Shown: piece after piece, positions 35,001 to 45,100 of the stretch
How the letters are laid out: every line of letters begins with the position of its first letter
Position numbering within the stretch: the first letter of the stretch is position 1
Assembly: GCA_001598975.1 (NCBI GenBank)
Contig: BBXU01001623.1
Location: forward strand, 1-46,041
Length of the DNA stretch: 46,041 nucleotides
Reading direction: 5' to 3'
DNA from: Parachlorella kessleri
Taxonomy: Eukaryota > Chlorophyta > Trebouxiophyceae > Chlorellales > Chlorellaceae
Translations under genes and position numbers: made by a program
The notes under the pieces: model-generated
Told to the model about the DNA's origin: nothing
What the model saw: only the letters and a program-made list of their open reading frames with translations
Database searches by the model: none

Positions 35001-35320
35001 ACATGTAACGCTGCTGGGGACCTTTTATGTGGCTACAGGAGACTGTCGTCGGGGTTGACGACCCTGCTTCCGAGGTTGACAGCGATGTAACCCACAAGGA
35101 GAACCAGGCCCCCGCCCGGCCCCCCAAGCGCACGAGGGCTGCAGCGCCCTCCCCACCGCGCAAGCCCTCCCACCATGCACAGCAGCAAAAAACGCAGCAG
35201 GGGAGTCGCAGAGCGCCTGCAGCCACCCGGCGGCCTGCTGCTGCCAGCCCGCTCAGTCGGGAGGTGCTGGCCCTGCTGAAGCAGACCATTCCTGATTTTG
35301 CGCAGGGTCTGAGGCGGTAG
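29093..35320 (+). CDS. EPL1: enhancer-of-polycomb-like chromatin protein (EPL1/EPC)
   Basis: EPL1/EPC proteins anchor the catalytic module of NuA4-type histone acetyltransferase complexes. Thirteen exons, 29093-29160, 29330-30072, 30334-30429, 30731-30942, 31183-31527, 31839-31940, 32191-32304, 32464-32564, 32801-32965, 33219-33328, 33586-33804, 34105-34784 and 35039-35320, give 1078 residues. The EPcA hallmark is at about 453-488: VRYLEPTPDDLDLQVEYDLD followed by EEDEEWLEAFNER. Downstream come a helical RKAR-rich segment, then ILEAVYNYWKGKHARAGSPLIQRLW (about 570-594), matching the family's 'VYNYW..KR....PLI' block, and YEPPW with a charged coiled coil. The N- and C-terminal thirds are Gln/Ala/Lys/Arg-rich and probably disordered; the tail at 986-1078 is basic and Pro-rich. 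Exon 1 is supported by a perfect GTGAGT donor and the phase it supplies to exon 2. About residues 880-965 hold two imperfect repeats. Confidence 0.87.
30473..30540. repeat. nested palindromes in an EPL1 intron
   Basis: AATTATCGTGGCACGATAATT at 30489-30509 is a 21-base palindrome with one odd central base. It is flanked by GGGTATGG (30473-30480) and CCATACCC (30511-30518), which pair with each other. A second arm GGAATTATTGTGCCACGA (about 30519-30536) repeats the first arm. It lies between exons 3 and 4, and the transcript could form a long hairpin. Confidence 0.7.
33351..33425 (+). repeat. dispersed repeat copy in an EPL1 intron
   Basis: GGTGGCAGGCGATGTGGATC, then AGAGAGGAGATATGGG, then ATTGACAGGGCTGCATGCAG, then TATGCTCAG. 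It follows the order of the other plus-orientation copies closely. Confidence 0.6.
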
Positions 35321-35897
35321 TTTCGTGCGAGAGCAGGTTGTACGTAGTGGCCTGGAGTGAAGTCTCATTATCGTTGGGTGCAGTGCACGTCGTTTGTCAC
35401 TTTGCATTGTATTATTAGAGCTGTGGAGTGTGCTTTTTCTTGGCTAGCTGCTTCTCCATACGTCTTCCTGTCTCTGGCTGGCTCACTTCTTGTCGGGCAT
35501 ATGGATTTGCCAGTGAACTACCAAGTATATTTGTTGTAGTATGCTGTCACTGGTTTATGGCCTGTAGTGGGATCCTGATTGTCTCAACGGCCTTGCATCC
35601 CTAGGAACGTAGCTCAACGGCCTGGCTGATGCTGGCATGTTTGAGAGGCCCTCACTAAGGTGACCTAACTACTTCAAAGCTGGGCTGTGCAACAGTACTC
35701 ACACCTGCCTATCCAAGAGTCCTCATGTGAACATTAGTCATATGGTTCACTACTCAAGTTATGCCGGAATCGATCCTTCTCATCAAGCTGTCACATGTAC
35801 TTTAGCTAGACTCTCAGAAAGTGCATTAGAAGCGGGCAGCAGACAGCAACAGCAGCAGCGGCCGCAGTATAGTCACCTGGGCACGACGAAGCGGAAC
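35321..35897. other. spacer between EPL1 and pyrophosphatase
   Basis: 3' UTR of EPL1 and promoter of the next gene. A short direct repeat, CTCAACGGCCT, occurs near 35582 and 35612. A GTG-initiated frame runs from 35727 into the pyrophosphatase first exon, with an ATG at 35742, so the protein could be extended at its N terminus. Confidence 0.4.
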
Positions 35898-38107
35898 ATG
35901 AGCAGCAGCGCATTCCGTGGGTAAGTGGCATCAACGCCTCTGTGAGACAGCCAGTCAAGACGACAAGTTTGTTATCCTGACTGGCCAGATCCTGACGAGC
36001 GGCCTTGCAATCCAGCATGGTCAACTGCCCATGACAAGCACATTGTGGATAGAACCGTGCTTTTTGCAACCATTGTGTCCTCACCGGGCAAGCAGGCCCA
36101 CGAAAGGTGTGCTGTTATTGCTGCTTGTTGTATTGCCAGTTGTGATGCGAGGGATGGCACCACCCAAGCCCTTGAAAGGAGCTATTCCTTTCACTTTTAG
36201 AACTGGTGAAGAAAGGACTCCTTGTTACTAAAGCTTTGCTGCATGTCTTGCAAGCAGGCTAGCATCTCACCCCTGGCACGACCTTGGCATTGGTGCAAAG
36301 GCGCCGGAAATTCTCAATGCAGGCAAGGCTGTGCAGACCACCCTTGTGCTTGCTGGGTCACCATCGTGATGCGTGGCAGGTGTGCAACAAGATGCCTTCA
36401 ACGAGTATCTGACCGGTCAGCGAAGGATGCAAAAATCTGTAGCTTTGTTTGCCTGCAGTGATTGAGATCCCCCGCGGTTCCAAGGTGAAGTACGAGCTGG
36501 ACAAGGCCTCAGGCCTGCTGTTTGTCGACCGTGTTCTCTACTCTTCCGTAGTCTACCCCCACAACTACGGCTTCATCCCACGGACATACTGTGAGTGCTT
36601 TTACTTGAGGTTGGGCACTGGTAGTGCCCAGCCAAATGTTACCCTGGCACCCTTCCACCTGCCTTCTAGCCCGCAGCACGGGGTGCAGCGCATAAAATCC
36701 TGAGCCGGCAGGGGGTTGGAAGACGGCTCGCTGTGCAGAGGCCTGCCATTTTCCCTTCCTCCGCCTGACATACGCTGCCCCTGTTGGTGCAGGCCCTGAC
36801 AATGACCCGCTGGATATCCTAGTACTGATGCAAGAGCCTGTGGTGCCCTTCTCCTTCCTGCGCGCCAAGCCCATTGGCGTCATGCGCATGATTGACCAGG
36901 GCGAGCAGGACGACAAGATCATCGCGGTGCATGCTGACGACCCCGAGTACAGGGGCTACAGCGACATCAGCCAACTGCCGCCGCACCGCCTGCAAGAGAT
37001 CCGCAGGTGGGGTTGCCTACGGCCGTAGCTGCATATGTGTGTTTTGCATTCATATCACGGGAGGGTGGTAGGCTCCCGCTAGCTGTTACGTCCCAGCACG
37101 CCTTGGCAAGCACGTGCATGTGGATGGCGTACTGCAGCCGTGCAAGCCCCTGCAATAGTTGTTGCCCTCCTCTTCCCTTGAACGGTCAAGTTGGTGGCCT
37201 TGGTTGCACTTAATGGGTTGGCCCACCTGCGCGCAGACGGTGAAGTGCCCTGGTTCTATTTGAGGAGCAGGCCCCACCTGGCCCCCATCAGCGGTCTTCT
37301 GTAAGAACTCCCGAGACGCCTGAGCGCCAGCCATGCATGTCTGCTGAACGAGTGCTGCTGACAGGGCCCGCTCTCTTGCGCAACTCTCACGTAGGTTCTT
37401 TGAGGACTACAAGAAGAACGAGAACAAGCTGGTGGTGGTGGACGAGTTCCTGGGTCTGGAGGATGCCCAGCGCATCATACGCGATGCCATGGTGAGTGTG
37501 CTCAGTCGTACAACCTTCGTGAAGGCAGTGTTACATGTTCTCGTGCCTTCGGAGATGCCATGGGGATGCGCTCCTAGGGCGGCGGGTGCTTATAGCCGTG
37601 AGGCGAGGGTGACTTAGGGCCAGGCTTACCCCTCACGGACAAGCTTTGGTGGTGCGGCTGTGCTGGGATCTGCCTCTATTGCCATCTCTGGCCGGTGAAC
37701 GATGGCCGTGCACCTCCGTTTTGCAGTGTGTTCTGCTGTGTGTCTGCCCCTTTGCGCATAGAGCCCTGGGTCGAAGAACTGCTACAAGCCCCCTCGCCTT
37801 TGGGGGATTAGCACACGCACCAAGCACGGCTGGCCTGCAAGTGCATTGCATGTAGTCACGGCTATCGATTGCTGTGCTTTACATGTATACCGTGGATGCA
37901 CAGGAAACGCCACCCAACCACTGCACCTGCCTCGCCTAACCAAGGCAAGTCTAAACCCTGAGTCTGCGCACATGGTTGCCACGCGCAGGGACTCAGGATG
38001 CTCTGGTAGCAAATTGGTGTTTGTTGCCTTGCTGTGCCGCTCCGCAGGAGTCCTATGAGGAGAACTTTGTGCCCAAGGTCCACAGGGTGGCAAGCTTCAC
38101 ACAATGA
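35898..38107 (+). CDS. soluble inorganic pyrophosphatase, family I
   Basis: Hydrolyses pyrophosphate to two phosphates (EC 3.6.1.1), pulling biosynthetic reactions forward; Mg-dependent. Six exons, 35898-35920, 36258-36322, 36459-36590, 36793-37006, 37395-37491 and 38048-38107, give 196 residues. The family signature DNDPLDI is complete, together with the plant-type blocks [37 protein letters not shown] and [25 protein letters not shown] sequence (here [20 protein letters not shown]). It resembles the plant cytosolic enzymes (about 212-218 residues) with a shorter N terminus and no transit peptide. Intron 2 needs a GC donor: exon 2 ends ATGCAG and the intron begins GCAAGG at 36323, a standard GC-AG context. 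The start is the first ATG that fits in phase; an upstream ATG at 35742 shares the frame. Confidence 0.9.
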
Positions 38108-38934
38108 AGGGCAGCCATCCTTAGCCCTGCCACTGCCATGTGCATCCCTTCTTCAAGCAAGTAAGGGTTGCACCCAGCGCGATACGCCACCTTTGGTGGT
38201 CACATCCGGGTCCTGGGCGGGTCTCTCGGGTCCTGTTGCAGGCAGGGATAGCAGCACAGGGGCTGGGCGCTAGGGGGGTCGGTAATGATAATGGTGAGAC
38301 TTGGAACCCAGTCAAACCTAGTCACATTTGGTTGCCAGCCTACAATGCTTGCAATAGCTTGCTTCTTGTTCACTACATTGTGTAAGCGCTGCTCATTCTT
38401 TTGTGTTGGCCCTGGTTGCGGTGTGACGTTTGGTGTAGGGTCTATTCTGCGGTTGCCTGCTTGACGCATGCCTTGGCTGACCACACTGCCGTATGACCAG
38501 ACTTTGCACTGTGGTGCACGTGTCAGCCCTTTTGCCTGCGTAGTGCTTGCCTGTCAGCCAGAAATGCAGGACGCCATTATTCATTGGGCAGTGGGAGCCG
38601 CTCCATTTTGTTTACTTGCCTACCATGTCATAGCAGCTAGGCATATTGTCATTTTCTCGGGATTCTCTGGTAGGGGCCAGCCTGACATGGCATACGTCTG
38701 TGCCTTCGATATTGTTTAATGTCTACCGAGCAGTCTTTGTCAAGACATGGGATGGCTGGTTGTAAGCAGGGGTTTCCTCCTTCGAGACCTTGAGGGGTGG
38801 ACCGTGCATGTGCGAGCGGATGGCTGTGCAGGCTGGTTTGTGGAGGTATAAGCCCCTGCTCGTAACGTGGAGGGTCTTATTTCCAGTGAGCTGCCTCCAA
38901 TGACTTGCAAGGAGGAGGCATATACTTGGCGAAT

Positions 38935-39008
38935 ACTTGCATGCAGCCCAGTCACTACAGCGCCCCTATCTCTATGATCTCACTACCACCTGCCACCGTT
39001 ACCAATAA
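38935..39008 (-). repeat. dispersed repeat copy, reverse
   Basis: Contains TGCATGCAGCCCAGTCACTA, then GCGCCCCTATCTCTATGATC, then ACTACCACCTGCCACC. This is the reverse complement order of the plus-orientation copies. Confidence 0.5.
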
Positions 39009-39229
39009 ATAAAAGTGGTATGCTTCAGCCATTCTTCCATGTTCCACGCTTCTTCCGGGGCTTTTATCCCCCAAGGTACTCCTCGCGCGAGCGTTCTCTT
39101 GCTGTTCTCCTTTAGCCTGCCATTCATTCTTTGCAGCCTGCCTGCCTGTTCTGCTGTGCCTGCTGCTACTCTGTGCTGGCTTTCATTCAGGTCTAACCTG
39201 TCCTCTACTGCCCCTGCTTCAGTTCCAGC

Positions 39230-39380
39230 TTCACGTGCTATTTCAGTGGCCTTAGCTTGTCTCAGGGAGACACCTACTGGACTAGTTCTCCTACAAGACA
39301 CAGAGCATAATCGCATACAGCCCTGTCAGTACAGTTGCCCCTTACCTCCTCTCTGAACAGTCGCAGGACTTGCCACCATG
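39230..39380 (-). repeat. dispersed repeat copy, reverse, extended
   Basis: Contains GTGGCCTTAGCTTGTCTCAG, then AGACACCTACTGGACTAGTT, then AAGACACAGAGCATAATCGC, then CAGCCCTGTCAGTACAG, then CCTCCTCTCTGAACAGTCGC and TTGCCACC. It is the longest single copy and defines a unit of about 150 bases. Confidence 0.6.
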
Positions 39381-39678
39381 ACCAAATATGCAAGGAGGTG
39401 CAAGTACAACCCCGCGACCTTTCACTTTTCGCCCAAGCCTACATTCATGCGTATATCAGCACAAGGCCGGATACATCCCGTCTAGGCGACGATAGGAGCA
39501 CAGGCATCATTTAGCGCGCCCGCCAAGGCATGCTGCCCGTGGTTAGGCCTCGTTCAAGCGATTCAATCTACCAAACAGTAATCAATTCAGGAAAATAGTG
39601 CGGCGCGTCCCTGGCAAAAAACTTGTTCAGTACGGACTACTCACATACTGGCCTTGGCCTCGTCGCGCATATCGTGTC

Positions 39679-41324
39679 ATGGAAATAGTGATGGCTGACG
39701 GGGTAGCAAAGGCTTTCCCAGCAGCAAACGTTGGAGTCATACTGATGGAGAACCAGACACTGAAGGCTCAAGTGACCAGGCTTTTCCAAGAGAACCAGCA
39801 GCTGAAGAGAGGGCTTGACTCCAAGGTTGCCAAGCTGCTCCAAGAGAACCAGCAGCTGAAGGCAGAGCTGGATGCGGTGTACCAGAACGCTGCTGGCAAG
39901 TCTGACGCTGGTACTAGCAAAGGTACTGCTCGCAAGGCAAACAGATTGCGGCGTCGGAGGCAAGAAAGTGACGAGGAAAGTGGTGAGGAGTATGATGGAG
40001 AGGCTGAAGCTGAGGACGAAGTGTCTGAGGAAGGTGAGCTGAAAAAAACATCTTCAGCACCTCTATCAAATTCAGCACAACCCCCGCACCCTCTCACAGC
40101 TTGAACTGCTATACTCGGACTGCCAGGAAAGTTCCAGTGACTGTAACAGTAAAGCAGTGGTCGACGTGAGTCAACGTGAAAATGGCACCGGTGTCTCTGT
40201 TTACCGGTGCGGGCTAGCTTTGCCCCAGCAGAAGAAGATTACGAGCCACCTGCAAAGCAAGCCAGGGGTGGTGGCCGCAAGAGCGCAACGCCCAAACCTA
40301 GTGCTGCGGAGAAGGAGGCAGCCAAGGCGGCCAAGCAGCGGGCAAAGCAGTTCCTGCGGACCGCCGGCGGGCACATGAGCGAGGGTGGGTGCTGTTTAAT
40401 TGCAACAGCCTGATGCGGAGTTTGCAGGTTAGCACAGGCAGAACCCTGGGCAGGGTAGCCTGTAGCACAGTGAGGGTCAGTACCTACCTAGCAGCCTGAC
40501 TCGTCGCTCAAGCGCGTCTGTAGGTGCATGTGTGGTATCACGAATGCATATGGGCAACAGCCACAGGCTTTTGTGCAGGCAGCGTGCCTGGCAGGCATGG
40601 CCTGGCAGCCGCTGGCTGTGGCACTTGTATATGACTGCTTTGACCCGGAACCTGCTTCAGCTAATCTAGACGAGAAAGTACATGACTCTGCCGTTAATAT
40701 TCCCACGAACTCTTTCTGCTTTTGTGGCAGGCATGGCCTGGCAGCGGCGTGGCTGCCCACTGCACTTCAGTGTCACGGTGGACCCAGCTGCTTTTGAGAT
40801 TGCGCTAGGCGACGCGGGCGAGCACTATGATGCTACCAGCAGCAAGACGAGCGGCAAGAAACTGCGCATGGTCAAGCTGGATGGGGACAGTGTGGTCAAC
40901 GTCTTTGGCAAGGTGGGTGGTGGGCATTGTGGCTTAACGATGAGCCTCACAAACTTGCCAAGCTGTGTAAGGAGCTGGGGTGGTTCGGTGAAGTGACCAT
41001 GACAGACTTTCAGCTATGATGTGTTCAAGATGTGGTAGTGGAGAGGTGCATGGTCAGGAGGAATATCCAATGTCCCTCTTAGGTTGCACCGTTGGTATGC
41101 TCCATTGAGCACAGGCACCACGGGCAAGAACCAAGCAAATAATGCACAGTTCCCAACAAATAGTTGACTCGGTTTTGCTGCAGACCCGCACTATTAAGAA
41201 GTACCGGCTTGGGAGCACCGGCACCATAGACAGCATGGACGTCACCTACGATGCAACACTCCAGAAGGCCACCATCCAGGCCGTGTGGTCAGTGGATGCA
41301 GACAGGTCCCGCTCCCGCTGGTAG
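39679..41324 (+). CDS. unrecognised protein with leucine-zipper-like N terminus and conserved-looking C-terminal domain
   Basis: Four exons, 39679-40033, 40232-40384, 40731-40912 and 41184-41324, give 276 residues with matched phases. Residues about 25-65 contain a duplicated helical unit, LFQENQQLKRGLDSK and LLQENQQLKAELDAV, typical of a dimerising coiled coil. Next come a basic patch (RKANRLRRRRQ), an acidic stretch (ESDEESGEEYDGEAEAEDE), and a Lys/Ala-rich linker. The last ~105 residues look like a folded domain of alternating polar and hydrophobic strands: CPLHFSVTVDPAAFEIALGD, then KLRMVKLDGDSVVNVFGK, then KYRLGSTGTIDSMDVTYD. The basic/acidic composition suggests a nuclear protein, but that is inference, and I do not recognise the C-terminal domain. 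Exon 2 has a tandem CAGCAG acceptor (either 40229 or 40232), which would add or drop one residue. Confidence 0.68.
40588..40620 (+). pseudogene. partial duplicate of the exon 3 acceptor region
   Basis: TGGCAGGCATGGCCTGGCAG here repeats 40725-40744, the acceptor and first bases of exon 3 of the unrecognised gene. The copy lies in the preceding intron and diverges after about 20 bases. Confidence 0.6.
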
Positions 41325-42165
41325 TAAGATGTGGAAGGTACGAGGAATGGGTAATGCCTATAGCAGCTGCGCCTTCCCACTGAGAATGGAAAGCATAGGA
41401 TGGTGGGACTGCGCAGGGCGTTGAGCGTTTTGCTGCAGGTGTGTTCTTATAGGCAAGAGGATGCTATGTGTGCAAAGCCAGCATGAGACCTAGGGGTTCC
41501 CAGTAGTGAGTAAGCACCGTGGGGCTCTTCTTTAGTGTAGTCAAGTAGGGACTTTGCTCAACACTGCTGGGTTATTCCTGGAGTATATTTAACGCTGTCG
41601 CAGGATCAATCGGCCCCCAGGCCTGGTGGGGCAACATGCAGGGGACGTTGGGATGATGCTTACTTGTACTGGAGATACGTAGCGCAAACCGAGGAGCGAC
41701 AGGGGAGGACTGAATGGACAGGACTGGATGCAAGTATTGTCAACGGTGACCAGTACTGCAGGCAGAGATGCAAGCTGATAGTGTTAGAGGCAAGGTATGC
41801 GCTGGGTGCTTGACTGCCTCTGACACAGACAGTACCTTTTGCTGGTTGCACACAGTGAGTGCGCAGTGACCCAATCGGCCTTTGTCAATCTTTTGCTCAC
41901 TGGTTGGGGGCCGCGCTGTTCTTGATAGTGACGCTGACTTATGAGCGGGGTGCAGTTTGTGTGCTTGTGGTATGACTAGCAATGCTTCACTCTTTAGGGG
42001 CGGCGCTTCTGCACTGTATTACAGTTGTCCCTTTCAGCAACCACTCTATCTCTTACAAGTGCTGCTTGCAACGCATATGAGTTACCAGCTGCCTAGCTGC
42101 CATATGCAAGTAAGTGCACAAGCCAGTGCAAGCCTCGTCAGCCAGGAGTTTGGCCTTCAGCGCTG
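41325..42165. other. convergent spacer with a repeat fragment
   Basis: Between two genes ending towards each other. A dispersed-repeat fragment (GCGCAAACCGAGGAGCGACA, then GGACAGGACTGGATGCAAGT) lies at about 41676-41740. TTACA near 42050 (TGTAA on the minus strand) may be the kinase polyadenylation signal. Confidence 0.45.
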
Positions 42166-45100
42166 TCAATGGCCCGCCGCTGAAGGCTTGCGCTTGGCCA
42201 CCGGGTGCGAGTGCACAGCGTCGTTGGTGGCGGGGAAGGTGGGCATCAGTGCCATGTCCTTAGGTAGCGGGTGCTCCCGGAACCAAGGGTGCTCCAGGGC
42301 GTCATCCGCAGTGATGCGTCGCTCCTGCAGCAGGGGAGGGACGACCAAGGGTTGCCTACGAGGCTGAAGGGCCAAATTTTGACACCAAGCTTCCCCTAAA
42401 TCAAAGGAAGCTCTTGGGGCTAGTCTCCGGTACTCTTTTCCTCGTGCCCTGGGGGCGGGAGTAACGACTACTGGTCAAAGAGGGCACGACCCTATGGTGC
42501 CACGGCATAGCCACCCACCGGCGAATAGTCCAGCAGGCGTGAGAGCAGGTCAAAGCCGGCATCGCTGAGGGCTGGCCGGCCGTTGAAGACCAGGCCGGGC
42601 GGCGGGAACTTCTTGCGCAGCACGTTGGGGTGCCCGCTGGCAAAGTTGAAGCGCCGGTAATTGGGCAGCTTGGAAAGGCCTGCAGGCAGGCAGGACAGGG
42701 CGGGACCAGGGGAGGCTTCAGGAGGCTTCGCACCATGCTGCACTCCGAGAAGCATGGCTAGTTGAGCAGCTGGGCAGGCCTGTAGGCAGGCAGGTCTAGG
42801 AGGGGTTGCAACGGGGCTGCTTTGAGTTTACGGTGAAGATGGAATTAGCCCTTGGTAGCCAGGAAGCTTGGGGCGGCCTCATGTCGGCAAGGAGTGTGTG
42901 TAGAGGAGCGCAAACAGCAGTGCGCACACAGCAGGGTCAGGGGTTCATGCGAACCCGCTACCCTACTGGATAAATGGTCTTCTGCTGTCAACTGCCTGCC
43001 CTGCTCGACCGCCCGCCACTTGCTCACCCACCCACCACCGAACAACCACTGCTCCCAACCACCCACCTGGCCAGGTCTCCTCCGTGGGTGTGCCCAGGGT
43101 CTTGAAGATGAGGCTGATCTGCTCCATCTCGTTCTTCCCAGGGAAGAGCGGCTCCCTTGTCAGCAGCTCCGCCATGATGCACCCGCAGCTCCAGATGTCG
43201 ACCGCGGTGGAGTAGGTCTTTACGCCTGCACAAGAAGCAAAGGAAGCAAAAGAACACCTGTCTCAGTCCCATGGATGACTGGCACAATAGTTAATAGCTC
43301 TGCCACCATGCGACTACAGCTCCGGCTGTGTATGTCTGTAAAATTGAACTCGCCCGCGCCTGCAGTCGCAAGAGGCGTGAAGATTGAGATCAGCACGTTG
43401 CAAGCCTTCCTGGTGTAGCGCATTCCCATCAACCGCAGCTCCACATGGTCACGGGGTGGAACTCGCCTGGAAGCCTATGTAGGACACGCAGAACAGGTCA
43501 AGGCTGGATGCTGCAAAATGCTGCGGCAATGCCAGGGTGCAAAGCAGCCAACCCTGCAAGTGTAGGTGACATTCCCGCCACTATGCGGCCACAGATCCAG
43601 TGAGATTTTATCTGGACGCCCACCCCCGACCCGACTGGAACCCAATCGCTACATTTCCGAGAGCACCAATGCCATACCGCTACAGCGTGGCCACCCATGT
43701 GCGTGACGGCTCAACACCGCACATGCCCCCTTGCGGTCAGGATGACTCACCCAGCAGAAGCTCAGTTGCGCGGCAGCAAAGCCGTGACTACCATGGCCAC
43801 AAATTACCTACCTGCCCTCCTTCCCCCGCCCAACACACACACCCCGCACCCCCCGCGTGTTGGATGACTCACCCAGCAGCAGTTCAATGGCGCGGTACCA
43901 GAGGGTGACCACCATGTGCGTGTACGGCTTCAGCGGCGACCCGTACTGCCGCGCCAGGCCAAAGTCGCACAGCTTGAGCTCGCCGCGGTTGGTGTACAGG
44001 ATGTTGCTGGTCTTGAGGTCTCGGTGGAGCACCCAGTGGGAGTGCAGGTACGCCACGCCGCTGAGCAGCTGGCGCAGCAGGCACTTGACCTGTACGAAGG
44101 AAGAAACAGCGGTCACCACCAAGGACGGCAGGATACTCCTCCTGGTCTTCAGGAGGCCTCAGCACGGCACAGTGTGATGTGCAGGGCAGGCCAAACACTG
44201 CTGGCAGCGCACAAGCGATTGACCTGTCCAAGTGCAAGGGGGACACCAGCTGCACACTTGATTCTTAACGTCTGCAGGACGGTGCGGATGGGATTGTCAT
44301 GCTACTTTGTTAACACGCAACCCCAGCATGAGTCATGCAGCAAGCACCTGAGCAGCAGGCAAGGGCTGCGCTACGCTGTCGTCTCCACCCTGACTGCCCT
44401 GATACTCCTCAGACTCTACATGGGTCTTCTTTAGCCTCACGAAGCCATGCACACACCTCTGCTACAGAGAAGGGCTGCGTCATCCTGTTCTCCATGACCG
44501 CCTTGAGGTCGTGGTCCGCGTACTCCATGACCATGAACACGCTGTCCAGGCTGCTACCCACCACCACCTGCATGCAACCATTACACATGATCATGTCATC
44601 CCCCCGGTCAGCGTACCCCATGACCATGAACACGCTGCCCAGGCTGCTGCCCGCCACCACCTGCAACCGAGGCACGCGATTGTGTAAACCCCAGGTCAGC
44701 GACCCATGACCAGGCGGCTCCCATGCCACCCAGGGGGGGGGGGGGGCGGCGCGCTGATAGTGATCAAGGTAGGGCCTGTCGTGATGATAATCCGCAGACA
44801 GTCCATCACCACCAAAGGCACGTCGACCAGGCTCTCCAGCAAAGGACCCCAGCCTTACGGCCTTGGAGGGCATATCAGAAGGTGCCCCGGGACGGCAGGA
44901 ACACAAGCCCAGGGTAGGCCCCTGACTCACCTCTGACACGTTGACGATGTTGGGGTGCGCCAGCGACAGCAGGATGTTGATTTCCCGCACGCTGGTCAGG
45001 GGGAAGCCGTCGCGCTCCTTCTCCAGCTTGACCTTCTTCAGGGCGCAGATGTCGCCGGTGTCACGGCTGCGCGCCCTGCACGGCGTGCCAGGGTGGACGC

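Larger units (their letters stand above)
38108..39678. other. long spacer with two reverse dispersed-repeat copies
   Basis: No exon chain found in 1.5 kb. A TGTAA near 38380 may end the pyrophosphatase transcript. Reverse-oriented repeat copies occur at about 38935-39008 and 39230-39380. Confidence 0.45.

Noticed and set aside
43740..44660. A second kinase gene or pseudogene nested in the CDK gene
   Set aside because: Only fragments of two exons are duplicated, each next to its source, so these are local exon duplicates and not a gene copy.
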